30,506 nt of DNA from Scalindua sp964437425 (GTDB lineage Bacteria; Planctomycetota; Brocadiia; Brocadiales; Scalinduaceae): contig CAYTGO010000038.1 in assembly GCA_964437425.1 (NCBI GenBank), positions 1-30,506 of the forward strand. The letters run 5' to 3'. The position numbers and the translations under genes were made by a program. The notes under the pieces were generated by a model. That model saw only the letters and a program-made list of their open reading frames with translations. It was not told the origin of the DNA and searched no databases. Below, one piece after another: positions 8,375-15,621 of the stretch; position 1 is the first letter of the stretch, and every line of letters starts with the position of its first letter.

Positions 8375-8815
8375 ATGGGAAAAGTGTTAATTACGTATTA
8401 TAGCAGAACAGGTAAAACCGAAAAAATGGCTGAGTATATTGCAGAAGGTGTTCGTTTTAGTGGTAATAGTGCTGATATTAGAAAACTAGCTGATATTAAG
8501 AATGAGCAAGAGTTGGAAGGATACGACGGTTATCTATTTGGTTGCCCTACCTACCACAGAGATATGACAGCAAACATGAAGACATTTCTATTTGTGGTAG
8601 ACAAAGCGAATTTGAAGGGAAAGGTAGGAGGTGCTTTTGGCTCATACACCCACAGCGGTGATGCGCCCAAGTATATCTTTGAAACAATGGAAAATGTATT
8701 CAAGATGGACATGACTTCGTTAGGATCTTTCAACCTGTTGGAACATTTAGTGGAAGATACAGAGGGCATGAGGGCTTGTCAGGATTACGGAAAGAGCATT
8801 AGCGAAAAGCTGTAA
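8375..8815 (+). CDS. Flavodoxin family protein
   Basis: 146 residues, a single flavodoxin-like FMN-binding domain. The phosphate-binding loop is YYSRTGKTEKM, the middle region GYLFGCPTYHRDM is the usual FMN isoalloxazine contact, and GGAFGSYTHSG is the third loop. It resembles short WrbA/FldA-type proteins that carry electrons or reduce quinones in anaerobes. AAGGAG precedes the ATG at good spacing. It is 28 bases after pdxA and 68 bases before the rubrerythrin gene. An oxidative-stress or electron-carrier pairing with rubrerythrin is likely but inferred from position only. Confidence 0.88.
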   Translation: MGKVLITYYSRTGKTEKMAEYIAEGVRFSGNSADIRKLADIKNEQELEGYDGYLFGCPTYHRDMTANMKTFLFVVDKANLKGKVGGAFGSYTHSGDAPKYIFETMENVFKMDMTSLGSFNLLEHLVEDTEGMRACQDYGKSISEKL

Positions 8816-8883
8816 TCGCAATAATTTTACAATAATTGAGAACCAGTTTTATATTAATTCCATAAGTGGAGGAAATAAATAAT

Positions 8884-9378
8884 ATGTCAACACAAGATAA
8901 TTTACAGGAAGCCTTTGCCGGTGAATCACAGGCAAACAGGAAATATCTGGCCTTTGCTAAAAAGGCTGAAAGTGAGGGCTTTAATCAGGTTGCAAAACTC
9001 TTTCGTGCCGCAGCTGAGGCTGAAACAGTGCATGCTCACAAACATCTCAAGGTTATGGGTGGCATCAAAAGTACGAAAGAAAACCTTGAGGAGGCCATAG
9101 AAGGAGAGACTCATGAATATACGAAGATGTACCCACAGATGATTTTAGAAGCTGAAAAAGAGGGAGGCAATGAGAAGGCTATACAAAGTTTTGATCTTGC
9201 AAATAAGGTAGAGAGCATCCATGCAAGCCTCTACCAGAAAGCATTGGACAATCTGGATAACAATGAATCAGTTGACTATTATGTGTGCCAGGTGTGTGGA
9301 AACACGATAGAGAATAATGCTCCTGACAAGTGTCATGTCTGTGGCGCCCCCTCGTCAATGTTTACAAAGATTGATTGA
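8884..9378 (+). CDS. Rubrerythrin
   Basis: 164 residues: an N-terminal ferritin-like four-helix domain with diiron ligand motifs (ESQANRKYLAF, EAETVHAHKH, EAIEGETHEY, VESIHASLY) and a C-terminal rubredoxin domain with paired CxxC sites (YVCQVCGN and DKCHVCGAP). It reduces hydrogen peroxide to water in anaerobes, receiving electrons through the rubredoxin iron. An in-frame GTG at 8866 overlaps the GGAGG ribosome site, so the ATG at 8884 (MSTQDN) is the real start. The flavodoxin upstream may be a redox partner. Confidence 0.95.
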   Translation: MSTQDNLQEAFAGESQANRKYLAFAKKAESEGFNQVAKLFRAAAEAETVHAHKHLKVMGGIKSTKENLEEAIEGETHEYTKMYPQMILEAEKEGGNEKAIQSFDLANKVESIHASLYQKALDNLDNNESVDYYVCQVCGNTIENNAPDKCHVCGAPSSMFTKID

Positions 9379-9423
9379 ACTTTGTATTCTGTTGTTTAAA
9401 TTTAAGAGTCTTTAAAATTAACC

Positions 9424-9440
9424 AAGCCTTCGACAGGCTC
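9424..9440. repeat. Short hairpin repeat AGCCT-TCGAC-AGGCT
   Basis: A perfect 5-bp inverted repeat (9425-9429 with 9435-9439) around TCGAC in the gap before the rsmA start. The core CTTCGACAGGCTC resembles a short palindromic sequence found dispersed in many bacterial genomes. It has no T-tract immediately after it, so a terminator role is weak. Confidence 0.35.
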
Positions 9441-9479
9441 TGAGAATTTCGGCTATTTTTCAATCGGAGTGCTTAAATC

Positions 9480-10442
9480 ATGTTCTTTGAAGATATAATT
9501 ACATTAGACGCTCCTCACACAAAATCAATGCTGAAAGCACTTTTCGAGGAACGAGACGTTCGTGTCAAGAAGCAGTGGGGGCAAAATTTTCTAATAGACC
9601 AGAATCTGCTGCAGTTTATCGTTAAAGCTGCAGAGCTGAGCCCTAATGACATTGTTCTCGAAATAGGCACTGGTACTGGTTCTCTAACACGGTTGCTTGC
9701 CCAAAACGCCAGGCACGTCTTTGCTGTAGAACTGGATCGCAGACTGTTTGAAATCATGGAGGAGACATTAAAGGACTACAATAATGTAACTACATTTAAC
9801 AGGGATATCCTGAAGTCTAAACATCATATCCATCCAACAATCGTAGCGGCAGTATCTGATTACATTCAAGCGGCTCCTTCTTCAGAAAACCTAACCGTCA
9901 AAGTAGTATCCAATTTGCCATATTATATCAGCACTCCGGTAATTATTGATTTGTTACAGGAAGTATTGCCCATCAAAACAATGATTTTGATGCTCCAGCG
10001 GGATACTACGGATAGGATGAAGGCGCAACCGGGAACTAGGAATTATGGTGTACTGTCTATTATGACAAACCTTTTTGCTGATGCAAAAGTATTGAAAAAA
10101 CTCCCACCAGACGTATTCTGGCCTGTCCCGCTCGTAGATTCTGCAATCGTCAGGATGACAGTTAATCCACACAAGTATGCTGACAAAATTCGTGATTTTC
10201 AAAACTTTCAGAATGTTATACATGCAATATACGTTTCAAGAAGAAAGACACTTCTGAACAGTCTGTCATCGCTTTGCTCAGGGCTGGGCATGAAAAATGA
10301 GTCAAAGGAGATACGTAAAGATTTAGTAGCAATTTTAGAGCAGATTGGCATAAATACTAAGAGCAGAGGTGAGGAATTAGACATAGAAGCATTGATTAAC
10401 CTGTCCAATGGAATTTCAGAATATCTAAGTTCCAAAAAATAA
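9480..10442 (+). CDS. rsmA: 16S rRNA dimethyladenosine methyltransferase RsmA
   Basis: 320 residues. This KsgA/RsmA enzyme dimethylates two adjacent adenines near the 3' end of 16S rRNA with S-adenosylmethionine. Motifs in order: GQNFLIDQN (about 34-42), the SAM loop VLEIGTGTGSLT (about 60-71), AVELD, and the catalytic SNLPYY. A spacer of about 30 residues before SNLPYY is longer than in the enterobacterial enzyme. The TKSMLKALFEE stretch before the first motif argues for the ATG at 9480, about ten bases after a GGAG. A later Met at 9528 is the alternative. Confidence 0.93.
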   Translation: MFFEDIITLDAPHTKSMLKALFEERDVRVKKQWGQNFLIDQNLLQFIVKAAELSPNDIVLEIGTGTGSLTRLLAQNARHVFAVELDRRLFEIMEETLKDYNNVTTFNRDILKSKHHIHPTIVAAVSDYIQAAPSSENLTVKVVSNLPYYISTPVIIDLLQEVLPIKTMILMLQRDTTDRMKAQPGTRNYGVLSIMTNLFADAKVLKKLPPDVFWPVPLVDSAIVRMTVNPHKYADKIRDFQNFQNVIHAIYVSRRKTLLNSLSSLCSGLGMKNESKEIRKDLVAILEQIGINTKSRGEELDIEALINLSNGISEYLSSKK

Positions 10443-10497
10443 TCTACATCCAATATAACACGAAATAACTATAGAGGTAACAAGCACCGGAGGTTCT

Positions 10498-11121
10498 ATG
10501 AAACATTCATTATTACTATACATCTCAATTGTATCATTTGTGTTTTTTTTATCAGCCCCTATACATTCGTCTGAAAATAAGAATCCAAAAACAAATCTAC
10601 GCCCATATTGTAAAATAGTGACTATTTCTGAGGCGGAAGAAATAGCTGACATCGTAATACGTGAGAAGAAATTTAATCAGGGATTTTTTGGACACAGTAC
10701 AATAAGTCACGATTACGAAGAAAACATAATAGAAGACGATAACGTCGTTATAGACCATGCTACCGGATTGATGTGGCACCAATCCGGATCATTTAAGAAT
10801 ATAAGTTGGAAGGGTTCAAAGAGATGGGTAACAAAGTTGAATGAAAATGGTTACGCAGGATTTACAGACTGGAGACTACCCACTCTGGAAGAAGCGGTTT
10901 CTCTGTTGGAGCCAAGCGCGAAAAACGGTAATCAATTTATAGACCCCGCATTTGATAAAACACAGTCGAGTGTGTGGACGTGTGACAGTAATATCTCTAA
11001 CTCCAGTCTCTCTCTGGATAGAGCTTGGAGCGTAGATTTTAACTACAGTTTGGTAAGCAGAAAGGAAATAATGATCGAAAGAAAAAAAGTTCGTCCGGTA
11101 CGTGTATATTCCGGTGATTAA
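10498..11121 (+). CDS. Exported DUF1566 (Lcl) domain protein
   Basis: 207 residues. Residues 1-22 form a signal peptide (hydrophobic ISIVSFVFFLSAPIHSS). The C-terminal half is a DUF1566/Lcl_C domain: DHATGLMWHQ, the spaced WVTKLNENGYAGFTDWRLPTLEE block, SSVWTCD, and the final KKVRPVRV. This domain has a C-type-lectin-like fold and is common in exported proteins of planctomycetes and delta-proteobacteria, sometimes as an adhesin. No ligand can be named. The start follows CCGGAGG. It is a single-gene unit, followed by the compound hairpin at 11141-11198. Confidence 0.85.
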   Translation: MKHSLLLYISIVSFVFFLSAPIHSSENKNPKTNLRPYCKIVTISEAEEIADIVIREKKFNQGFFGHSTISHDYEENIIEDDNVVIDHATGLMWHQSGSFKNISWKGSKRWVTKLNENGYAGFTDWRLPTLEEAVSLLEPSAKNGNQFIDPAFDKTQSSVWTCDSNISNSSLSLDRAWSVDFNYSLVSRKEIMIERKKVRPVRVYSGD

Positions 11122-11140
11122 TATGTATTAAATCTTTTTT

Positions 11141-11198
11141 TGGAGTGCAGTGACCGTGTCACTGCTTTAATACGCATCATCACGGATGATGCACTCCA
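11141..11198. repeat. Compound hairpin, REP/BIME-like element
   Basis: Three perfect stems nest in 58 bases. An outer 6-bp stem (TGGAGT 11141-11146 with ACTCCA 11193-11198) encloses two 8-bp hairpins: GCAGTGAC/GTCACTGC (11147-11154, 11158-11165, loop CGT) and GCATCATC/GATGATGC (11174-11181, 11185-11192, loop ACG). Eight bases (TTTAATAC) separate the hairpins. The left arm and the reverse complement of the right arm share TGGAGTGCA and CCGTG. This is the architecture of extragenic palindromes mobilised by REP-associated transposases. A run of T lies before it, not after. Confidence 0.65.
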
Positions 11199-11257
11199 TA
11201 TTTCCTGGTTGTCTTCATTAATTATTAACATTTATAAATAAACAAGGAGTTATTTGA

Positions 11258-11569
11258 ATGACTAACAACGAAGGTACAATATATGTAGCACACTGGACAC
11301 ATACACCGGAAAATTGTCCGGGCAGGACTAAGGACGGAGCGAAGATGCTCAGCGATTTCTGGGCAAGCCGGGAGGAAGTTGAAAAGAAGGGAATAAAGAT
11401 ACTTGGTTCCTACGTAACAGTAACAGAACACGATTACTACATTATCGTACAAGCAAAAGACTACTCCGAAATGGTTAAATTCTTCCTGCCACTCATCCCG
11501 ACTCAAACCGGTTCATTCAGACCCGTTCTTCCTATGCAGGATTGGATAGATATAAACCAGTCACAGTAA
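11258..11569 (+). CDS. Small DUF3303-like protein
   Basis: 103 residues, cytoplasmic, no membrane segment. The pattern is an N-terminal strand (IYVAHWTHTPENCPGR), a helix, a strand around GIKILGSYV, then HDYYIIVQAKDYSEMVKFFLPLI. It fits a small ferredoxin-like alpha/beta fold of the DUF3303 or dimeric alpha-beta-barrel type. These are often single-domain proteins of unknown function. AAGGAG precedes the ATG at good spacing. A strong 12-bp hairpin follows the stop codon. The family call is from overall pattern only. Confidence 0.55.
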   Translation: MTNNEGTIYVAHWTHTPENCPGRTKDGAKMLSDFWASREEVEKKGIKILGSYVTVTEHDYYIIVQAKDYSEMVKFFLPLIPTQTGSFRPVLPMQDWIDINQSQ

Positions 11570-11579
11570 ACCACTTTGT

Positions 11580-11614
11580 CAGTGCAATCAGTTTTAATAA
11601 AGCTGATTGCACTG
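11580..11614 (+). terminator. 12-bp perfect hairpin after the DUF3303-like gene
   Basis: CAGTGCAATCAG (11580-11591) pairs completely with CTGATTGCACTG (11603-11614) around an 11-base A/T-rich loop. It begins 10 bases after the stop codon, which suits a transcription terminator. It lacks a following T-run, so it may be a Rho-assisted stop, an mRNA-stabilising hairpin or a dispersed palindrome. Confidence 0.5.
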
Positions 11615-11704
11615 TGTATAACAGGCGGAAACTTTCTTATTTGATAATTGAGTCATTGTTGCCATGTCAATACTTCGTGGCTAACTCCCATAACCATTTC
11701 CGTA

Positions 11705-12010
11705 CTACCTGAAACCGTCATAGCGGCTTCTGTCATTGTTCTGCTGATTGTATGCCATGAAATCGTCATGATATCTTCCCGCTGCAACTTGCCTGACACT
11801 TTGCTCTTTGCTGATTTTCTTGCGTTCATTATCACGTCTTTCTCTGATAAAATCCCGACGTTTAAACTGAGAATGGTATTGACCACTCTGCACCCGTCTT
11901 ACAGAGGATTTGTTGTCCTTGCTGCCCGCATTATTAACACCAGAGAACAAAAACAAGAAACCAATGACTAATAATGTGACAGTTACCAACATAGTTGAAA
12001 AAGCCTTCAT
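11705..12010 (-). CDS. Small exported protein with internal repeat
   Basis: 101 residues, preceded by AAGGAGAG at good spacing on the minus strand. Residues 3-28 are a strongly hydrophobic signal or anchor segment (MLVTVTLLVIGFLFLFSGV). The remaining 70 residues are very polar, rich in Arg, Lys, Asn, Asp and Gln. Two copies of a motif SVRxVxxGxYHxxF occur at about 36-49 (SVRRVQSGQYHSQF) and 71-84 (SVRQVAAGRYHDDF). No family is recognised. It has no co-directional partner nearby, and it is convergent with the DUF3303-like gene. An overlapping ORF in another frame is treated as a shadow. Confidence 0.65.
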   Translation of the reverse strand: MKAFSTMLVTVTLLVIGFLFLFSGVNNAGSKDNKSSVRRVQSGQYHSQFKRRDFIRERRDNERKKISKEQSVRQVAAGRYHDDFMAYNQQNNDRSRYDGFR

Positions 12011-12608
12011 TTAGTTTCTCTCCTTTCCTTACACTTTTCTTGAAATAAGTACTTAATTATTAAAAATATACTGGTTTTGCCAAATTGCGAAGCCTGTTAA
12101 TTACTAATCTAAGCTAAATATAATCTCTCATCTTTCAATAAGCCATTCATTATGGAATGAATAACAGAGAGACTACCTCACACTACAAAGCAACTACCGC
12201 ACCATTTTTTTACAATGCCTTCTTTAAGGCCTTTCAAAGATGCTGACTCACTGAGACAAAATATACAAACCATATCAAAATCAGCACTTATGACTATTAT
12301 GCCCTTTGAAATAATTATTATTTTTTCAAGAATAATTATTTTTTACTTCAAACTTTCATATAATAACTCGTTTAATTGTGAAACAATTATCCAATATACA
12401 GGCAAAAATTGCAGCCTACATAAATTTATTATCGGCAGGAACTGTTAATAGTTTAGAAGAAAATTTACATAAACAAGCGGTATGATGCAATTTACATGAA
12501 TGATTATTATGTTGATAATAGACGCGTTATCTGGAGTAGGTCTGTAGAATGCTCAGCCTTGCTTATTAGAGTGCATAAAAACTATCGACAAACTGAAATA
12601 TTAATTTT
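12011..12608. other. AT-rich intergenic stretch without a convincing gene
   Basis: About 600 bases with only short plus-strand ORFs that have no ribosome site or recognisable motif. It contains a 7-bp hairpin (ATTCATT/AATGAAT at 12145-12162) and an AT-rich direct repeat of the AATAATTATT type around 12309-12342. It ends at the gene remnant beginning near 12609. The region looks like decayed DNA. Confidence 0.5.
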
Positions 12609-12707
12609 ACTCCAGGAGAGAAGATCATATGGAAAGTTCCGGTTGAAACGAATTGAAAGGACTCTTTGCAGGGGTGGGTACGTCAGCTCATATTAAGCTT
12701 CACTATT
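12609..12707 (-). pseudogene. Decayed fragment of the exported protein gene at 13674
   Basis: Read on the minus strand, this stretch encodes YELTYPPLQRVL, then SIRFNRNFPYDLLSWS, preceded by an in-frame stop. The intact gene nearby reads YTVTYPSFQRTL, then SIHFNQNFPYDILSWS. The nucleotide match, by eye about two thirds of positions over 84 bases (12611-12694 against 13819-13902), is clearest in TCCAGGAGAGA and ATCATATGG. The fragment has at least two in-frame stops and begins just past the FkbM stop codon, in the same frame. It is a relic of a duplicate or of an older neighbour that was deleted. Confidence 0.75.
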
Positions 12708-12713
12708 TCAAGA

Positions 12714-13421
12714 CTATTGTATCTTTTTTAACAGCCTGGAGTTTATATAGCTTACTGTTCCGAGTCCTAAAATGGCAGCACGGGAAGAGTAAACATGGAA
12801 GTCCTTTAGAATATGATCAATGTGCCGTCTATCAGTCTCTGAATGGTATTCTACAAGAATATAGTCTATGTCAGCCAGGCGGTAACCCAGACTTTCGAGA
12901 ATTTCTATTTCACAACCTTCAGTGTCGATTTTCAGTACATCCAGATGTTTGAACCCCATCTTATCAAACTCAGTTGCGGCATCTTTCAAACGCACTTTTG
13001 TTGTATCAGCACTTGATCCGACAAATGTTTTGATAGAGTTCATACCGGAATTCTGTGGGTGAATGTATAGGACTGCCTCCTTTTCCTGATTATATAAACC
13101 GTATGAGCGAACAGTTATATCTTTGAATGATTCGGTGTTAGTCCGAAAAAGAACCAAGTTATTTGGGGTAGGCTCAAAACTATATATGTTACTTTCCGGA
13201 TATTTCATTTTCATATATATGGCAAAAAGACCTACATTACCCCCTATATCAAAAATCTGTAGTGGGCCGGAATGACTTCGGTGCGGTAAGATATCATATT
13301 CGTCCTGCTCAAAAATTTCCTTCACCAGAAAACCCTCATCTTTCGGGAAATTAATGTTAACAGTCTGGTTTTGATAAGTAAGTTTGAGTTGAACAACTTC
13401 TGATGGTGATGATAATGTCAT
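12714..13421 (-). CDS. FkbM family SAM-dependent methyltransferase
   Basis: 235 residues. The SAM-binding loop is IFDIGGNVGLFAIYM (about 56-70), followed by IYSFEPTPNN (acidic ribose contact) and the FkbM signature LDVLKIDTEGCEIEIL. This family O-methylates sugars and other hydroxyl groups and is often found with polysaccharide and natural-product genes. The C-terminus is short (SRLLKKIQ) and the stop sits against the pseudogene fragment, so the end may have been altered. There is no strong ribosome site at the ATG. The substrate is unknown; no glycosyltransferase partner is adjacent. Confidence 0.85.
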   Translation of the reverse strand: MTLSSPSEVVQLKLTYQNQTVNINFPKDEGFLVKEIFEQDEYDILPHRSHSGPLQIFDIGGNVGLFAIYMKMKYPESNIYSFEPTPNNLVLFRTNTESFKDITVRSYGLYNQEKEAVLYIHPQNSGMNSIKTFVGSSADTTKVRLKDAATEFDKMGFKHLDVLKIDTEGCEIEILESLGYRLADIDYILVEYHSETDRRHIDHILKDFHVYSSRAAILGLGTVSYINSRLLKKIQ

Positions 13422-13673
13422 ATTTATATTCTCACAATATAAATAAATCTCAATAAGGTCTGAAAGCTACACCGAACCAGGCATGAAAACAGAAAGTCCC
13501 CAAACTGACTCCACATCTATAATTGCACACACAAAATGATGATAAAAGTTGCTTTACAGAGACACAAAAAGTATAGGTCAATAACAAGAAAAAATCAAAC
13601 CTTTTCCTTTCCTTACTTTTTGTGTGTTGCAAACAAGAAGTGTAACAACAAGTCCAGGTAAATACCCGTCGAA

Positions 13674-14600
13674 TCACTTTACCAATCCCAGTTCTTCTCT
13701 AAGTTCGAGATCCTTAACACTGTGTTTGTTCCAGTAATCTGTCATGACGGCATGTGTACGCCGTGCATTAGTAGTCAATATCTTTGAGCCATCCCCTGAG
13801 CCGCTCGGATAGGTCTCACTCCAGGAGAGAATATCATATGGGAAGTTTTGGTTAAAGTGGATAGACAATGTCCTCTGAAAGGATGGATATGTCACCGTAT
13901 ACCGAGATATCCCACTATCTCCTTCCCGCGTGTGTGTCAATTCTGCAAAGGCATCTTCTGCTCCTGCTTCAATCATGTGTAATATGGTAAAGAAGCTTCC
14001 GGGAATCATTTTGATTTTCCCCAACGGAAGAGTCTTTGGAGCTATGCGTATGCGTGTCCATATATCATCCTCCATGTGTACTGATGGTATGGTTATGGAC
14101 TTGTCCCCCCCCTTTTCAAAGTATGAATACTGCTTTACCTTGTACTGATCACCCTCAAGATTATACTGGAGATAGACGTGGCCACACCAGTCCTGCCTTG
14201 TTGTTGATACTTTTAATGTTTTAATGTGCTGATGTTTCTCTGTGGGAATTGGTGTAAATACGGACTTCATCATAGAATAGTCATAGATACCCGCATTGAA
14301 TCTTTTGATAGAGTTGAGCTTCAAGACAGGAATGCTTTTATTCCTGGACGATTCATAATCTGATTTTACTTGTATGTCTGGAAGAAACGGCTCAGTAACA
14401 AATATTAAAATCGCATAACCAGAATGAATTTCACCATATCGGCTCTGTTCGAGATCAAAGCGCGTTATTTCTGCACCATGATTGTACCAATATGAATGGA
14501 AGTCCACTTCATCAGGTAATGAAAAAGCCACGGATATCGAATGTAAAAATGCTACAGACAATGTTGTCAGCAGTATTAAACTTTGAAACTTAAGTCTCAA
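13674..14600 (-). CDS. Conserved exported protein of unknown function
   Basis: 308 residues. A signal peptide is visible (FQSLILLTTLSVAFLHSISVAFS). The mature part has FHSYWYNHGAEITRFDL, RYGEIHSGYAILIFVTEPF, IKRFNAGIYDYSMMKSVF, WCGHVYLQYN and the C-terminal DYWNKHSVKDLELREELGL. I know this pattern from a family of bacterial exported proteins, sometimes mislabelled Maf in databases; it has no nucleotide-pyrophosphatase motif. Function is unknown. AGGAGA precedes the ATG on the minus strand. A decayed paralogous fragment lies about 1 kb downstream. Confidence 0.75.
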   Translation of the reverse strand: MRLKFQSLILLTTLSVAFLHSISVAFSLPDEVDFHSYWYNHGAEITRFDLEQSRYGEIHSGYAILIFVTEPFLPDIQVKSDYESSRNKSIPVLKLNSIKRFNAGIYDYSMMKSVFTPIPTEKHQHIKTLKVSTTRQDWCGHVYLQYNLEGDQYKVKQYSYFEKGGDKSITIPSVHMEDDIWTRIRIAPKTLPLGKIKMIPGSFFTILHMIEAGAEDAFAELTHTREGDSGISRYTVTYPSFQRTLSIHFNQNFPYDILSWSETYPSGSGDGSKILTTNARRTHAVMTDYWNKHSVKDLELREELGLVK

Positions 14601-14811
14601 ATCATTTCTCCTTTTTTGAATTGTAATATGAAAATATCATATGCCATCAAAACAACATGGTCAAGGTGAAACTGTCACATTCAATTCCTTATCAGTAACT
14701 ACATTCAGCCTTGAATCACTTTCACATATATAATAAAATATTTAACAAGTAACTACAAATGATGTATACTCAACGAGTTAAAAAAAATGTAACACTAAAT
14801 GTGATTGAAAT

Positions 14812-15621
14812 ATGGAAAGAGCAAGATCTGCAGGCTATTTGCATACAGGACTAGATAGATACGAGGTTTTTGATTTTCAAGAGGATGAATTAGGTGAGCT
14901 AAAGTCTTTCATAAAGACCAAAAAGCTGCCCTTCAGTTTTCATGTGCCATTCTTCAGACCCTCATATTTTCCCTATACCGGAGTAACCACTTTTTTCCTT
15001 AATGACGATCCAGACAAGAGAGCTCTTTCTCTTAAACTGATCGACAGCACTATGCATTATGCAAAGGAGTGGGATGCTGATTTTGTCGTGACACATCTGA
15101 CCTGGAAAGAAGATTCTCATGACAGGAAAAAGGTAACAGATCTTGCATGTGAGACAAAGTCAGAATTCTGTAATCTGGTAGACAGATACAATCTGCCTAT
15201 TAATATTGAGTTCGGTGGATATTCTGGACATTTTCATGAACCTGAACAATTCGTGAATTTTGTTAAAGATCACTCTTTATTGGGTATCTGTATTGATATA
15301 GGCCATACATCACTTATATCAGGAATACGAGATCGTAATTTTTTCAAAGATATAGAAATTATGGCGCCGCATACTAAATCGATACATGTGTGGAACACAA
15401 AGGGACTGGAGCATAACAAAGAGTATAATCACGTACCTGTCCATCCCTCACAAAAAGCAGAAGATGGATGGGTAGACATTAAAAAAACACTCGAAATAAT
15501 ATTAGGACACAACAAGGACTGCAACATAGTATTTGAATATAACCATACATATTACGACAACATTCCCGATGAGGTTCAAGAGGGTATGGAGTGGGTCAAA
15601 GAGATAGTTAACAGAAGATGA
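14812..15621 (+). CDS. TIM-barrel sugar isomerase/epimerase-like protein
   Basis: 269 residues of the xylose isomerase-like/AP endonuclease 2 TIM-barrel family. Metal-ligand-type positions are visible in NIEFGGYSG, GICIDIGHTSL, SIHVWNT and the C-terminal VFEYNHTYYD. The usual first strand (family members often begin MKxGxS) is missing or short, and no better in-frame start was found upstream, so the N-terminus is atypical. Its TGA overlaps the ATG of the radical SAM gene by four bases (ATGA), which implies translational coupling. The family includes isomerases, epimerases and phosphodiesterase-like enzymes, so the substrate is open. Confidence 0.8.
   Translation: MERARSAGYLHTGLDRYEVFDFQEDELGELKSFIKTKKLPFSFHVPFFRPSYFPYTGVTTFFLNDDPDKRALSLKLIDSTMHYAKEWDADFVVTHLTWKEDSHDRKKVTDLACETKSEFCNLVDRYNLPINIEFGGYSGHFHEPEQFVNFVKDHSLLGICIDIGHTSLISGIRDRNFFKDIEIMAPHTKSIHVWNTKGLEHNKEYNHVPVHPSQKAEDGWVDIKKTLEIILGHNKDCNIVFEYNHTYYDNIPDEVQEGMEWVKEIVNRR

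Noticed and set aside
11653..11886. 77-codon minus-strand ORF overlapping the small exported protein
   Set aside because: It lies in another frame and lacks the ribosome site and signal sequence that support the 101-residue ORF.
12496..12952. Plus-strand ORFs of 66 and 99 codons across 12496-12696 and 12653-12952
   Set aside because: They lie antisense to the gene remnant and to the FkbM gene, have no ribosome site and show no recognisable protein features.
13450..13677. 75-codon cysteine-rich minus-strand ORF downstream of the exported protein gene
   Set aside because: It has no ribosome site or motif and looks like chance coding in an intergenic stretch.
13674..14600. Calling the exported protein a Maf septum-formation inhibitor
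   Set aside because: Relatives are sometimes labelled so, but it has a signal peptide and none of the Maf nucleotide pyrophosphatase motifs.
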